A stretch of 64,000 bases of DNA from Pseudalkalibacillus sp051842935 (GTDB lineage: Bacteria; Bacillota; Bacilli; Bacillales; Fictibacillaceae), in the NCBI RefSeq assembly GCF_051842935.1, contig NZ_JBPXRR010000001.1, positions 992,001 to 1,056,000 on the forward strand, in the 5' to 3' direction. The notes below the pieces were generated by a model, which was not told the DNA's origin, searched no databases, and was given only the letters and a program-made list of their open reading frames with translations. Position 1 is the first letter of the stretch. Every line of letters starts with the position of its first letter. Positions 41,360 to 50,688 of this stretch are shown here, piece by piece. Position numbers and translations under genes: made by a program.

Positions 41360-42667
41360 GTGAATGTACAAGAAGTAAACGTTGTAGGAGCGGGATTAGC
41401 TGGAAGTGAAGCTGCGTGGCAATTAGCGAAACGCGGCATTCACGTCCATCTTTATGAGATGAGACCGAAGAAGCAGACCCCTGCTCACCATACAGATAAA
41501 TTCGCAGAACTTGTCTGCAGTAATTCCTTGCGATCCAATGCATTGACGAATGCTGTCGGTGTGTTGAAAGAGGAAATGAGACAATTGGATTCCGTCATCA
41601 TTCAAAGTGCGGATGACTGTTCTGTCCCAGCGGGAGGAGCACTTGCCGTAGACCGTCATGAATTTGCGGCGAGAGTGACTGAAAGAGTTAAAGGTCATGA
41701 GAATGTGACTGTCCACGATGAAGAGATCAAAGGGATACCAGAAGGTCCAACCATCATTGCAACAGGTCCTCTCACTTCGAAAGATTTATCGGATGCCTTG
41801 AAATCGTTGACGGGTGAAGAATATTTATACTTTTACGATGCGGCTGCTCCAATCCTTGAAGTAGACAGTATCGACCGTGATAAAGTATATTTGAAAAGTC
41901 GTTATGATAAGGGTGAAGCAGCCTATCTGAATTGCCCGATGACAGAAGAAGAATTCGATCGTTTTTACGATGCATTGATCAATGCTGAAACGGTCCCATT
42001 GAAAGAATTCGAGAAGGAAATCTTCTTCGAAGGCTGTATGCCCGTTGAAGTCATGGCGCAAAGAGGAAAGAAAACGTTATTGTTCGGCCCGATGAAACCG
42101 GTTGGACTTGAAGATCCGAAAACCGGCAAGACACCATATGCGGTTGTGCAACTCCGACAAGATAACAAATCTGGTACTCTCTACAATATTGTAGGATTCC
42201 AAACCCACATGAAATGGGGACCACAAAAAGAGGTCCTTCGTTTGATTCCTGGACTTGAGAATGCAGAAATCGTTCGATACGGTGTGATGCATCGTAACAC
42301 GTTCATCAACTCTCCGAACCTGTTACGTCCTACTTATCAGTATAAAGATCGCGATGATTTGTTCTTCGCTGGGCAGATGACAGGTGTGGAAGGGTACGTC
42401 GAAAGCGCAGCTTCCGGGTTGATTGCAGGAATGAATGCTGCACGACTCGTGCAAGGAGAAGAACCGGTAGTATTTCCTGTTGAAACCGCGTTAGGCAGCA
42501 TGGCTGAATACATCACGACTGCCAACCCTGACAACTTCCAACCGATCAATTCCAATTTCGGTTTGTTCCCACCGCTCGAGAAGCGGATTAAAAACAAAAA
42601 AGAACGTAACGAAATGATTGCTTCCAGAGCACTGGAAACAATTCAGAATTTTTTAACAAAAATGTGA
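41360..42667 (+). CDS. trmFO: tRNA (uracil-54-C5) methyltransferase TrmFO
   Basis: Folate- and FAD-dependent enzyme that makes ribothymidine 54 in the T-loop of tRNA. The 435-residue protein has the N-terminal FAD motif VVGAGLAGSEAAWQLA, the conserved HHTDKFAELVCSNSLRS and the C-terminal FAGQMTGVEGYVESAASGL. The GTG at 41360 is preferred over TTG 41354: AGGGTGA is then spaced by six bases and the length equals that of B. subtilis. Confidence 0.96.
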   Translation: MNVQEVNVVGAGLAGSEAAWQLAKRGIHVHLYEMRPKKQTPAHHTDKFAELVCSNSLRSNALTNAVGVLKEEMRQLDSVIIQSADDCSVPAGGALAVDRHEFAARVTERVKGHENVTVHDEEIKGIPEGPTIIATGPLTSKDLSDALKSLTGEEYLYFYDAAAPILEVDSIDRDKVYLKSRYDKGEAAYLNCPMTEEEFDRFYDALINAETVPLKEFEKEIFFEGCMPVEVMAQRGKKTLLFGPMKPVGLEDPKTGKTPYAVVQLRQDNKSGTLYNIVGFQTHMKWGPQKEVLRLIPGLENAEIVRYGVMHRNTFINSPNLLRPTYQYKDRDDLFFAGQMTGVEGYVESAASGLIAGMNAARLVQGEEPVVFPVETALGSMAEYITTANPDNFQPINSNFGLFPPLEKRIKNKKERNEMIASRALETIQNFLTKM

Positions 42668-42761
42668 ATATATATTGTCAAGGCCTCTATGTTGTGTTAC
42701 GATTTAGGGGTCTTTATGCTAATTGTAATACTATTCAGAAAATAGGTAGTTGATTACAAAA

Positions 42762-43649
42762 ATGGAAGAGCACATTCGACTGTTCATTGAATATCTACAG
42801 ATTGAGAAGAACAGTTCATCCCATACCATACTGAATTATCAAAAAGACATCGAAGATTTTGTAGACTTTACGAAGCAGCAAGGCTTGGACCAATTTGCTG
42901 CTGTTTCTTATGTACATGTGCGCCATTATCTCACCATCTTGCATGAGAAAGAATATGCTCGAAAAACAGTGGCACGGAAGATCTCCTCTTTAAGAAGTTT
43001 ATATCGGTTTTTGCTAAGAGAAGAATTCGTGTCTGAAAATCCATTCCAAATGGCTTCGTTACCAAGGAAAACAGAGCGACTCCCCAAATTCTTTTATCAA
43101 GAAGAACTTGAGGAGTTGTTTAAGGTTTCAGACCTTACTACTCCCCTTGGGCAGAGGAACCAGACTCTTCTCGAAATCCTCTATGGCACAGGGATTCGTG
43201 TCAGTGAACTTTGTCAATTGACCGTGAAAGACATTGATACGAACATCGAGACGATCCTAGTACAAGGAAAAGGTCGGAAAGAGAGGTATGTTCCGATCGG
43301 AAGCTATGCATTGGAATCTTTGAATCGTTATTTGAATGATGGAAGAAAGAAACTGATGAAGACACATTCACACGATAAGTTGTTCGTGAATTATAGAGGG
43401 GAACCACTTTCTCATAAAGGGGTCAGAAAAATATTGCAAAAAATGATCAAGTCGACTTCCTTGACGATGAAAATCACTCCCCATATGATGCGTCATACTT
43501 TTGCGACCCATCTATTGAATGAAGGAGCTGATCTGAGAGCGGTACAGGAACTCTTAGGGCATGCACAACTCTCGTCCACTCAGATTTATACACATGTTAC
43601 GAAAGACCGTTTACAAGAGTTATACCGTTCCTATCATCCAAGAGCTTAG
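42762..43649 (+). CDS. xerC: Site-specific tyrosine recombinase XerC (CodV)
   Basis: Resolves chromosome dimers at dif together with XerD. The 295-residue protein has an N-terminal SAM-like core-binding domain and the catalytic domain. Active-site residues lie in GTGIRVSEL (Arg), the HMMRHTFATHLL box (His, Arg), the LLGHAQLSSTQIY region (His) and Tyr in STQIYTHV. The start is uncertain: ATG 42762 or TTG 42750, neither with a strong ribosome binding site. It leads the xerC-hslV-hslU-codY cluster as in B. subtilis (codVWXY). Confidence 0.93.
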   Translation: MEEHIRLFIEYLQIEKNSSSHTILNYQKDIEDFVDFTKQQGLDQFAAVSYVHVRHYLTILHEKEYARKTVARKISSLRSLYRFLLREEFVSENPFQMASLPRKTERLPKFFYQEELEELFKVSDLTTPLGQRNQTLLEILYGTGIRVSELCQLTVKDIDTNIETILVQGKGRKERYVPIGSYALESLNRYLNDGRKKLMKTHSHDKLFVNYRGEPLSHKGVRKILQKMIKSTSLTMKITPHMMRHTFATHLLNEGADLRAVQELLGHAQLSSTQIYTHVTKDRLQELYRSYHPRA

Positions 43650-43684
43650 GAAGAGAAAAAGAATGATGGAAGGAGGTTTTCGGA

Positions 43685-44227
43685 ATGGGTTCATTTCATG
43701 CAACAACGATTTTCGCAGTAAGGCATAATGGAGGATTTGCGATGGCTGGTGACGGTCAGGTGACCTTCGGAAATGCTGTCGTCATGAAACATACTGCCAA
43801 GAAAGTCCGTAAATTGTATGGTGGAAAAGTGCTTGCAGGATTTGCGGGATCTGTGGCAGATGCATTCACTCTTTTCGAAAAGTTCGAAGCGAAACTGGAA
43901 GAGTACAATGGAAATCTCCAACGTTCTGCTGTAGAACTTGCTAAGGAATGGAGAGGGGATAAGATTCTCAGAAGGTTAGAGGCGATGCTGATCGTCATGA
44001 ATACAGAATCCATGCTTCTCGTTTCAGGTACAGGAGAAGTGATCGAACCGGACGATGGAATCCTTTCCATAGGTTCAGGCGGGAACTATGCATTAGCAGC
44101 AGGCAGAGCGTTGAAACGTCACGGTGAACACTTGAGTGCTGAAGATATTGCAAAAAGTGCTTTAGAAATTGCTGCTGACATTTGCGTTTATACGAACGAT
44201 CAAATTATTGTAGAACAATTAACGTGA
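43685..44227 (+). CDS. hslV: ATP-dependent protease subunit HslV (ClpQ/CodW)
   Basis: Proteolytic chamber of the ClpYQ protease. The 180-residue protein begins MGSFHATTIFAVRHNGGFAM and contains AGDGQVTFG, GFAGSVADAFTLFE and GSGGNYALAAGRAL. The nucleophile is the N-terminal residue of the mature form. Here a Gly-Ser pair follows Met where B. subtilis has Ser-Ser, and a Thr-Thr pair follows six residues in. GAAGGAGGTTTTCGGA precedes ATG. Confidence 0.95.
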   Translation: MGSFHATTIFAVRHNGGFAMAGDGQVTFGNAVVMKHTAKKVRKLYGGKVLAGFAGSVADAFTLFEKFEAKLEEYNGNLQRSAVELAKEWRGDKILRRLEAMLIVMNTESMLLVSGTGEVIEPDDGILSIGSGGNYALAAGRALKRHGEHLSAEDIAKSALEIAADICVYTNDQIIVEQLT

Positions 44228-44246
44228 AACGGGGGAGTTTGACACG

Positions 44247-45647
44247 ATGAAAATGGATTACACACCAAGACAAATTGTCGAACGGCTGGATCAATTCATT
44301 GTCGGTCAGAAAAGTGCGAAGAAGGCGGTCGCCATCGCCCTCAGAAATCGTTACCGTAGAAGCATGATCGATGAATCGATTCGTGATGAAGTTGTACCGA
44401 AGAATATTTTGATGATTGGTCCTACAGGAGTGGGAAAGACAGAAATCGCTAGACGGTTGGCGAAGATTGTAGGAGCGCCCTTCATTAAGGTGGAAGCTAC
44501 GAAATTCACTGAAGTGGGCTATGTAGGTCGTGACGTTGAATCTATGGTCCGTGATCTCGTTGAAACATCCATCCGGATCGTAAAAGAAGAGAAAATGGCT
44601 GATGTGAAAGAGCGTGCAGAACAGAATGCCAACAAACGTCTCGTCGAATTGCTTGTCCCTTCGAAGAAGACAGAGCAAAGCGCGTACAAAAACCCGTTGG
44701 AAATGTTGTTTGGTGGAAACCAACAACCAAACGATACTACATCACAGGCAGACCAAGAGCAAGATCAGATTGCCGCGCGTCGGAAGCAAATTGCGCACCA
44801 GCTGGCACTAGGTGAGCTGGAAGACCGTTATGTCACCGTTGAAGTGGAAGAACAGAATCAGAATATGATGGATATGTTCCAGGGCTCTGGCTTAGAGCAG
44901 ATGGGTATGAACATGCAAGATATGCTTGGCAGCTTCATGCCAAAGAAAAAGAAAAAGAGGAAGCTTACAGTCAAGGATGCAAGGAAAGTCTTGACCCATG
45001 AAGAAGCCCAGAAATTGATCGATATGGATGAAGTCGGCCAAGAAGCTGTTACAAGAGCGGAACAAACGGGTATGATATTCATAGATGAGATTGATAAAAT
45101 CGCAGGTAAAGGGAATCAATCTGCAGATGTTTCGCGTGAGGGTGTACAAAGGGATATCTTACCGATTGTAGAAGGATCGACAGTCGTCACGAAATATGGA
45201 CCGGTAAAGACCGACCATGTACTGTTTGTCGCTGCAGGTGCGTTTCATATCGCAAAGCCATCTGATTTGATACCTGAATTGCAAGGGAGATTTCCGATCA
45301 GGGTAGAGCTCAACAGTCTAACGATCGATGATTTTGTTTCTATTCTAGTAGACCCTGACAACGCACTGACAAAACAATATAAAGCACTTTTGAAAACGGA
45401 AGGTATAAACATAGAATTTTCTGACGATGCTATTCGTAGAATTGCAACGATCGCTACAGAAGTGAATCAACATACCGACAATATCGGTGCGAGAAGATTG
45501 CATACGATCCTTGAGAGGCTGTTAGAAGATTTATCTTTCGAAGCCCCGGATATTTCACTCGAAACGGTTACAATTACTCCTGAATATGTCGATGATAAAC
45601 TAGGAGCTATTGCAAAAGACCGAGACTTGAGTCAATACATTCTATAA
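44247..45647 (+). CDS. hslU: ATP-dependent protease ATPase subunit HslU (ClpY)
   Basis: AAA+ unfoldase that feeds HslV. The 466-residue protein starts with YTPRQIVERLDQFIVGQ and has Walker A GPTGVGKTEIARRLA, the pore motif GYVGRDVE, an intermediate I domain (about 110-240) and Walker B IFIDEIDKIA. The C-terminus ends DRDLSQYIL, the tail that docks into HslV. GGGGGAGTTTGACACG precedes ATG. Confidence 0.97.
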   Translation: MKMDYTPRQIVERLDQFIVGQKSAKKAVAIALRNRYRRSMIDESIRDEVVPKNILMIGPTGVGKTEIARRLAKIVGAPFIKVEATKFTEVGYVGRDVESMVRDLVETSIRIVKEEKMADVKERAEQNANKRLVELLVPSKKTEQSAYKNPLEMLFGGNQQPNDTTSQADQEQDQIAARRKQIAHQLALGELEDRYVTVEVEEQNQNMMDMFQGSGLEQMGMNMQDMLGSFMPKKKKKRKLTVKDARKVLTHEEAQKLIDMDEVGQEAVTRAEQTGMIFIDEIDKIAGKGNQSADVSREGVQRDILPIVEGSTVVTKYGPVKTDHVLFVAAGAFHIAKPSDLIPELQGRFPIRVELNSLTIDDFVSILVDPDNALTKQYKALLKTEGINIEFSDDAIRRIATIATEVNQHTDNIGARRLHTILERLLEDLSFEAPDISLETVTITPEYVDDKLGAIAKDRDLSQYIL

Positions 45648-45666
45648 TACTTAGGAGGAGTTCCAA

Positions 45667-46446
45667 ATGAATTTGTTAGAGAAAACACGTAAAATCAATG
45701 CCTTATTACAAGAGTCTGGTGGTAAACCAGTTAACTTTAAAGAAATGGCGGGAACACTTTGTGACGTCATCGAAGCGAACATCTTCGTCGTCAGTCGCCG
45801 AGGAAAACTGCTTGGATATTCCCTCGTACAGGAAATTGAAAACGAGAGAATGAAAAAGATGTTGGTCGATCGTCAATTCCCAACCGAGTATACGAAAAAC
45901 TTGTTCAATATTACAGATACTTCCTCTAACCTTGATATCAACAGTGACTATACGGCATTCCCGGTTGAAAACAAGGATCTCTTCAATGAAGGTCTTACAA
46001 CAATCGTACCGATTGTCGGTGCAGGTGAAAGACTAGGGACATTGATCCTTTCTCGTTTGAATGAATCCTTCAAGGACGATGATTTGATTTTGGCTGAGTA
46101 TGGTGCAACTGTTGTTGGTACTGAGATTCTTCGTGAAAAGACAGAAGAAATTGAAGAAGAAGCTCGTAACAAAGCTGTCGTACAAATGGCAATCAGCTCA
46201 TTATCTTATAGTGAATTAGAAGCGATTGAGCACATTTTTGAAGAGCTTGATGGTAACGAAGGACTACTTGTTGCCAGTAAAATTGCAGACCGTGTAGGAA
46301 TCACACGATCTGTCATCGTCAACGCACTCCGAAAACTGGAAAGTGCTGGCGTTATCGAGTCTCGTTCACTTGGTATGAAAGGGACGTACATCAAAGTACT
46401 GAATGACAAATTCCTTCACGAACTATCTAAATTGAAAGCTATGTAA
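45667..46446 (+). CDS. codY: GTP-sensing transcriptional pleiotropic repressor CodY
   Basis: Global regulator of amino-acid and stationary-phase genes that responds to GTP and branched-chain amino acids. The 259-residue protein has an N-terminal GAF domain (about 1-155) and a C-terminal winged helix-turn-helix with IADRVGITRSVIVNALRKLE. TTAGGAGGAGTTCCAA precedes ATG. A strong terminator separates it from the flagellar operon. No self-binding CodY box was recognised. Confidence 0.98.
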   Translation: MNLLEKTRKINALLQESGGKPVNFKEMAGTLCDVIEANIFVVSRRGKLLGYSLVQEIENERMKKMLVDRQFPTEYTKNLFNITDTSSNLDINSDYTAFPVENKDLFNEGLTTIVPIVGAGERLGTLILSRLNESFKDDDLILAEYGATVVGTEILREKTEEIEEEARNKAVVQMAISSLSYSELEAIEHIFEELDGNEGLLVASKIADRVGITRSVIVNALRKLESAGVIESRSLGMKGTYIKVLNDKFLHELSKLKAM

Positions 46447-46458
46447 CGCTGAGCATGC

Positions 46459-46493
46459 AAGAGACTAGACCTGAAAGGGTCTAGTCTCTTTTT
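46459..46493 (+). terminator. Terminator after codY
   Basis: AAGAGACTAGACC and GGTCTAGTCTCTT form a perfect 13-pair stem with a six-base loop and a T run. It is the main boundary before the flagellar operon. Confidence 0.93.
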
Positions 46494-46815
46494 GTTTTCT
46501 CTATTTTTATTAATGGGTGTCCTCAAAAAATAATGAAAGCAGAGAGGAGAAGAATTAAAGAACTTAATGAAAAAATTGTCGAATCTTAACATCTATTGGC
46601 AGGTATTGCCGTTTATAATGGAGAATAGATAGTAATGGAATACCATAAATGTCGAATAAGCAAATAGTCCCGGTTTTTTAATGGGGCTTTATATCGAAAA
46701 AAATCGAAATGTTGCAAATTACATAGACAGTTACACATTATTTCTATAAAATACATCTGAAAGCTACTTAGAAATTGTTGGGTTTTAAGGAAATTTTACT
46801 ATAAGGAGGATAGAT
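46494..46815 (+). other. Upstream region of the flagellar operon
   Basis: About 320 non-coding, AT-rich bases lie between the codY terminator and flgB. Besides the sigma-A-like promoter at 46724, GCCGTTTA at 46608 resembles a sigma-D -10 (GCCGATAA), but the nearest TAAC is 17 bases away, so it is weak. No clear CodY box or further gene is visible. Confidence 0.5.
46724..46752 (+). promoter_or_regulatory. Sigma-A-like promoter of the fla/che operon
   Basis: TAGACA, 17 bases and TAAAAT each have one mismatch to consensus and lie 64 bases before flgB. In B. subtilis this operon is also driven by a sigma-A promoter just upstream of flgB. Confidence 0.55.
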
Positions 46816-47202
46816 ATGCTAGATTCAGGTATGATTCGACATCTTGAACATGCATTAAACTATCGTTCTGCAAATCACAAGGCTATCGCCAACAATATTG
46901 CGAACGCTGATACACCGAATTATAAAGCGAAATCGGTGGCATTCAAGCAGACGTTCAATGAGTCACTCAAGGCTTATCGGACGGATGCGAAACATGTGCC
47001 ATTCTCTTCAGAAGCGGGATCTACATCTTCTTATCAGATAAGAACGAACCAGAATTCTTCTTATTCGCATAATGGAAACAATGTGGACGTCGATCAAGAA
47101 ATGGCGAAACTCGCAGAGAATCAATTGCATTATCAAGCACTTGTTCAAAGATTAAATGGAAAAATGAATTCTATGAAAATGGTGTTGAAGGGAGGCAGAT
47201 GA
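46816..47202 (+). CDS. flgB: Flagellar basal body rod protein FlgB
   Basis: Proximal rod component. The 128-residue protein has the rod-family N-terminal pattern LEHALNYRSANHKAIANNIANADTP (first part) and a C-terminal helix (AKLAENQLHYQALVQRL), which pair as a coiled coil in the rod. ATAAGGAGGATAGAT precedes ATG. First gene of the flagellar operon; flgC follows after three bases. Confidence 0.97.
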   Translation: MLDSGMIRHLEHALNYRSANHKAIANNIANADTPNYKAKSVAFKQTFNESLKAYRTDAKHVPFSSEAGSTSSYQIRTNQNSSYSHNGNNVDVDQEMAKLAENQLHYQALVQRLNGKMNSMKMVLKGGR

Positions 47203-47205
47203 TAG

Positions 47206-47652
47206 ATGGGGATGTTTGATTCAATGAATATTTCAGCTTCTGCCCTGACAGCACAAAGACTGAGGATGGATGTCGCATCTTCAAACATAGCCAATGCGGA
47301 TACGACTCGAGGTGAATTCGTCAATGGTGAATGGCAGCCATATCGCAGAAAGATGGTGGTCCTTCAACCAAAGTCTGCTAGTTTTCAATCGATGTTGTCT
47401 AAAGCACAGAGCAGTAACCAAATGGAAGGCGTCAAAGCTGTTGAGTTGCGAGAGGATGAACAACCATTCAAGTTGGTGTATCAACCGGAACATCCTGATG
47501 CGGATGATCAAGGTTATGTCAGACTTCCTAATGTGGATCCGTTGAAGGAAATGGTGGACTTGATGAGTTCGACGCGTTCATATGAGGCGAATGTTACTGT
47601 AATGAATGCAGCAAAAGGGATGTACATGAAAGCGTTGGAAATCGGCAGATAA
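47206..47652 (+). CDS. flgC: Flagellar basal body rod protein FlgC
   Basis: Proximal rod component. The 148-residue protein starts MGMFDSMNISASALTAQRLR and contains VASSNIANADTT, the rod-family N-terminal signature. It ends with the family C-terminal helix (LMSSTRSYEANVTVMNAAKG). An in-frame ATG two codons in is possible; GGAGGCAGATGATAG fits the first. Confidence 0.97.
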   Translation: MGMFDSMNISASALTAQRLRMDVASSNIANADTTRGEFVNGEWQPYRRKMVVLQPKSASFQSMLSKAQSSNQMEGVKAVELREDEQPFKLVYQPEHPDADDQGYVRLPNVDPLKEMVDLMSSTRSYEANVTVMNAAKGMYMKALEIGR

Positions 47653-47678
47653 AATCTTTTTATAGGAGAAGATGATTT

Positions 47679-47972
47679 ATGGAATCCGTTTCTTTAATGA
47701 ACAAACTGTCGAATCAGACAGTTGTCAAAAGCTCAACTCCTGACCAAGCTCGTACTGAAATGGCATCATCTTTCAAAGAGATGTTAAAGCAGGTCAATGA
47801 CGCACAAATCAAGTCGGATGTCGAAACGGAGAAACTGATCTCTGGAAAGACGGATAACCTACATAATGTGATGATCACAGCGGAAAAGGCAAGCGTTACG
47901 CTTCAAACCGCTGTTGAAGTGCGTAATAAAGCTATTGAAGCTTACCAGGAAGTTATGAGGATGCAAGTTTAA
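47679..47972 (+). CDS. fliE: Flagellar hook-basal body protein FliE
   Basis: Adapter between the MS ring and the rod. The 97-residue protein contains SFKEMLKQVNDAQIKSD and the FliE signature MITAEKASVTLQTAVEVRNK and ends AYQEVMRMQV. TATAGGAGAAGATGATTT precedes ATG. A 107-base AT-rich gap follows before fliF, the longest gap inside the operon. Confidence 0.96.
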   Translation: MESVSLMNKLSNQTVVKSSTPDQARTEMASSFKEMLKQVNDAQIKSDVETEKLISGKTDNLHNVMITAEKASVTLQTAVEVRNKAIEAYQEVMRMQV

Positions 47973-48079
47973 TTGCATATTTAAACTATTAATTTATTCG
48001 TACATAACTTTCGAAATGTGAAAATGTTTTTTGTCCATGGAAAATAATTTTTTTCGATGGATGACGACCGGGGGATAAA

Positions 48080-49663
48080 ATGAACGAAAAGATCACGTCA
48101 TACAAGAATCAAATGTCGCAATATTGGAATGAACGTTCAAAGAAACAAAAAGCGTTGATCCTTGGTTCTATCATCGGGTTATTCGCCTTCGTCACCATAC
48201 TAACGGTCATCATTTCAAACGATCAATATGTTCCATTGTATAGCGGGCTCTCCCCGGAAGAAACCGGGCAAGTGAAAAGCAGCCTAGAAGCCAAAGGGAT
48301 TCCTTATGAAATATCAAGTAACGGCACAGTGATTCTGGTGCCTGATCAGCAAGTGGATGCATTGAAAGTAGAACTTGCAGCAGAGGGTACACCTAAAAGT
48401 GGTGCTATCAATTATGAATTCTTTGGTGAGAACAACGGTTTTGGAATGACAGATAAAGAATTTGGGGTTCTGGAACGTGCAGCAATGCAAACTGAACTGC
48501 AAGATTTGATCGGAAGTATAGACGGCGTTCAAAATTCCAAAGTAATGATCAATTTACCGAAAGAGAATGTGTGGCTCACAGATGCCGAACAGACTGCTTC
48601 AGCTTCTGTCGTACTTGATTTGAAACCAGGATACACATTGAAGGAGCAACAAGTGAATTCGTTGTATCACTTGGTTTCGAAAAGTGTACCGTCCTTACCT
48701 ATCGATAATATCGTCATTATGGATCAATATTTTAACTATTTTGACTTAAATAATCCAAATGAGCAGTCCAACACGTTGACCGCATATGAACAGCAGAAGA
48801 CGATCAAGGAAGACATCGAAAAGGATCTGCAAAGAAACATCCAGAGAATGCTTGCTACCATGATGGGTCCTGAAAAGGTCGTCGTATCTGTTACGACCGA
48901 CATCGATTTTACGAAAGAAAAAAGACAAGAGGAGCTTGTCGAGCCTGTCGATAAAGACAAGATGGAAGGCATACAGATGAGCGTGGAGCGTATCCGCGAA
49001 ACATACACTGGTAATGGTGCACCTCCAGGAGGGGTGGCAGGAACTGGTGAAGAGGATATTCCTTCTTATCAAGGAGAAGATGGAGGATCAGGGGATTACC
49101 AGCGTATCGAAGAGCGAATCAACAATGAAGTGAACAGAATACATAAAGAAGTTGAAGAAGCTCCTTATGAGATCAGAGACATCGGTATCCAGGTCATGGT
49201 AGAGCCGCCGACACCGGATGACCTCAATTCTCTACCCGCTGAACGGATCACCGATATCGAACAGGTGTTAAGCAGTATTGTCCGAACGACGATTTCAAAA
49301 GACATATCCAACGAAATTACAGATGATGAAGTTCAACAGAAGATCATCGTATCGGCTCAGTCCTTTGAAGGGAAGATGGAGATGCCGGAACCGACGCCCG
49401 TCATTCCGACTTGGGTTTACATAGTAGGAGGCGCACTACTTGTACTCATCATTTTATTGATCATCCTTCTGCTTAGAAAGAGAAAAGAAAAAGAGGACAC
49501 TGATGAGGATTACAGTTCAATCAATTATCAAGTCGAGGAAGTACCGGATCTACAACCTCAACGAACTGAAGAATCTACACGCAAACAACAGCTGGAGAAA
49601 TTAGCGAAGGACAAGCCTGATGAATTTGCCAAGCTATTACGCTCATGGCTTTCTGAAGATTAG
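48080..49663 (+). CDS. fliF: Flagellar M-ring protein FliF
   Basis: Forms the MS ring that houses the export gate and templates the C ring. The 527-residue protein has a first membrane helix (about 27-47) and ring-building motifs (YVPLYSGLSPEETGQV). A periplasmic-equivalent domain follows, then a second membrane helix (about 446-466) and a C-terminal FliG-binding tail (PDEFAKLLRSWLSED). It ends 11 bases before fliG. Confidence 0.97.
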   Translation: MNEKITSYKNQMSQYWNERSKKQKALILGSIIGLFAFVTILTVIISNDQYVPLYSGLSPEETGQVKSSLEAKGIPYEISSNGTVILVPDQQVDALKVELAAEGTPKSGAINYEFFGENNGFGMTDKEFGVLERAAMQTELQDLIGSIDGVQNSKVMINLPKENVWLTDAEQTASASVVLDLKPGYTLKEQQVNSLYHLVSKSVPSLPIDNIVIMDQYFNYFDLNNPNEQSNTLTAYEQQKTIKEDIEKDLQRNIQRMLATMMGPEKVVVSVTTDIDFTKEKRQEELVEPVDKDKMEGIQMSVERIRETYTGNGAPPGGVAGTGEEDIPSYQGEDGGSGDYQRIEERINNEVNRIHKEVEEAPYEIRDIGIQVMVEPPTPDDLNSLPAERITDIEQVLSSIVRTTISKDISNEITDDEVQQKIIVSAQSFEGKMEMPEPTPVIPTWVYIVGGALLVLIILLIILLLRKRKEKEDTDEDYSSINYQVEEVPDLQPQRTEESTRKQQLEKLAKDKPDEFAKLLRSWLSED

Positions 49664-49674
49664 GAGGTGGACCA

Positions 49675-50688
49675 GTGGCAAGGGGATTGCAAAAATTATC
49701 GGGAAGAGAAAAGGCTGCGGTCCTGTTAATCTCATTAGGACCTGACGTATCTGCACAGATTTACAAGCATTTAAGCGAAGAGGAAATTGAACGATTGACT
49801 TTAGAAATTTCGAATGTAAGAAAAATCGATTCTACAGTGAAAGAAGACATCATCGATGAATTCCATCAAATTGCATTAGCGCAAGAATACATCACTCAAG
49901 GTGGAATCGGATATGCCAAGACCGTCTTGGAAAAAGCACTCGGCTCGAATGAAGCTTCATCGATCATTCAACGGCTGACGTCGACTTTGCAGGTTCGTCC
50001 GTTTGATTTTGCCAGGAAAGCCGATCCAGGCCAGATTTTGAACTTTATCCAGAATGAACACCCGCAGACGATTGCACTTGTATTATCATATTTGGATTCA
50101 ACCCAGTCTGCACAAATACTTTCAGAGCTACCTCAAGAAGTTCAAGCAGATGTCGCCAAAAGGATTGCATTAATGGATCGGACATCACCCGAAGTCATTA
50201 CGGAAATTGAGCAGATTCTAGAGCAAAAACTTTCAACGACTGTTACCCAGGACTTCACATCAGCTGGTGGTATCGAAGCAGTTGTAGAAGTACTAAACGG
50301 AGTAGATCGAAGCACCGAGCGTACGATACTGGATGCACTGGAAGTACAAGATCCAGACCTGGCAGAAGAGATCAAGAAGAGGATGTTCGTATTTGAAGAC
50401 ATCGTCACGTTGGATAGCCGTTCCATTCAACGTGTCATCCGAGAACTTCCGAACGAAGATCTATTACTCTCACTGAAAGCTGCAAGCGAAGAAGTGAAAG
50501 AAATCGTATTCCAGAACATGTCGAAACGGATGGTCGAAAACTTCCAAGAAGAAATGGAGTACATGGGCCCTGTCCGATTGAGAGATGTAGAAGAAGCACA
50601 ATCAAGAATCGTTTCGATCATCCGAAGATTGGAAGAAGCTGGAGAAGTGGTCATTGCACGTGGTGGAGGAGACGATATCATTGTCTAG
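49675..50688 (+). CDS. fliG: Flagellar motor switch protein FliG
   Basis: Rotor protein that takes torque from the MotA stator. The 337-residue protein has the three armadillo-like domains, the EHPQTIALVLSYL motif in the middle domain, and the charged C-terminal torque helix. The start is GTG with TTAGGAGGTGGACCA upstream. fliH starts inside its last codons. Confidence 0.97.
   Translation: MARGLQKLSGREKAAVLLISLGPDVSAQIYKHLSEEEIERLTLEISNVRKIDSTVKEDIIDEFHQIALAQEYITQGGIGYAKTVLEKALGSNEASSIIQRLTSTLQVRPFDFARKADPGQILNFIQNEHPQTIALVLSYLDSTQSAQILSELPQEVQADVAKRIALMDRTSPEVITEIEQILEQKLSTTVTQDFTSAGGIEAVVEVLNGVDRSTERTILDALEVQDPDLAEEIKKRMFVFEDIVTLDSRSIQRVIRELPNEDLLLSLKAASEEVKEIVFQNMSKRMVENFQEEMEYMGPVRLRDVEEAQSRIVSIIRRLEEAGEVVIARGGGDDIIV

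Noticed and set aside
46587..46616. Sigma-D promoter (TAAC / GCCGTTTA) before flgB
   Set aside because: The spacing is 17 rather than about 15 and both boxes are imperfect; the sigma-A-like promoter at 46724 is better.
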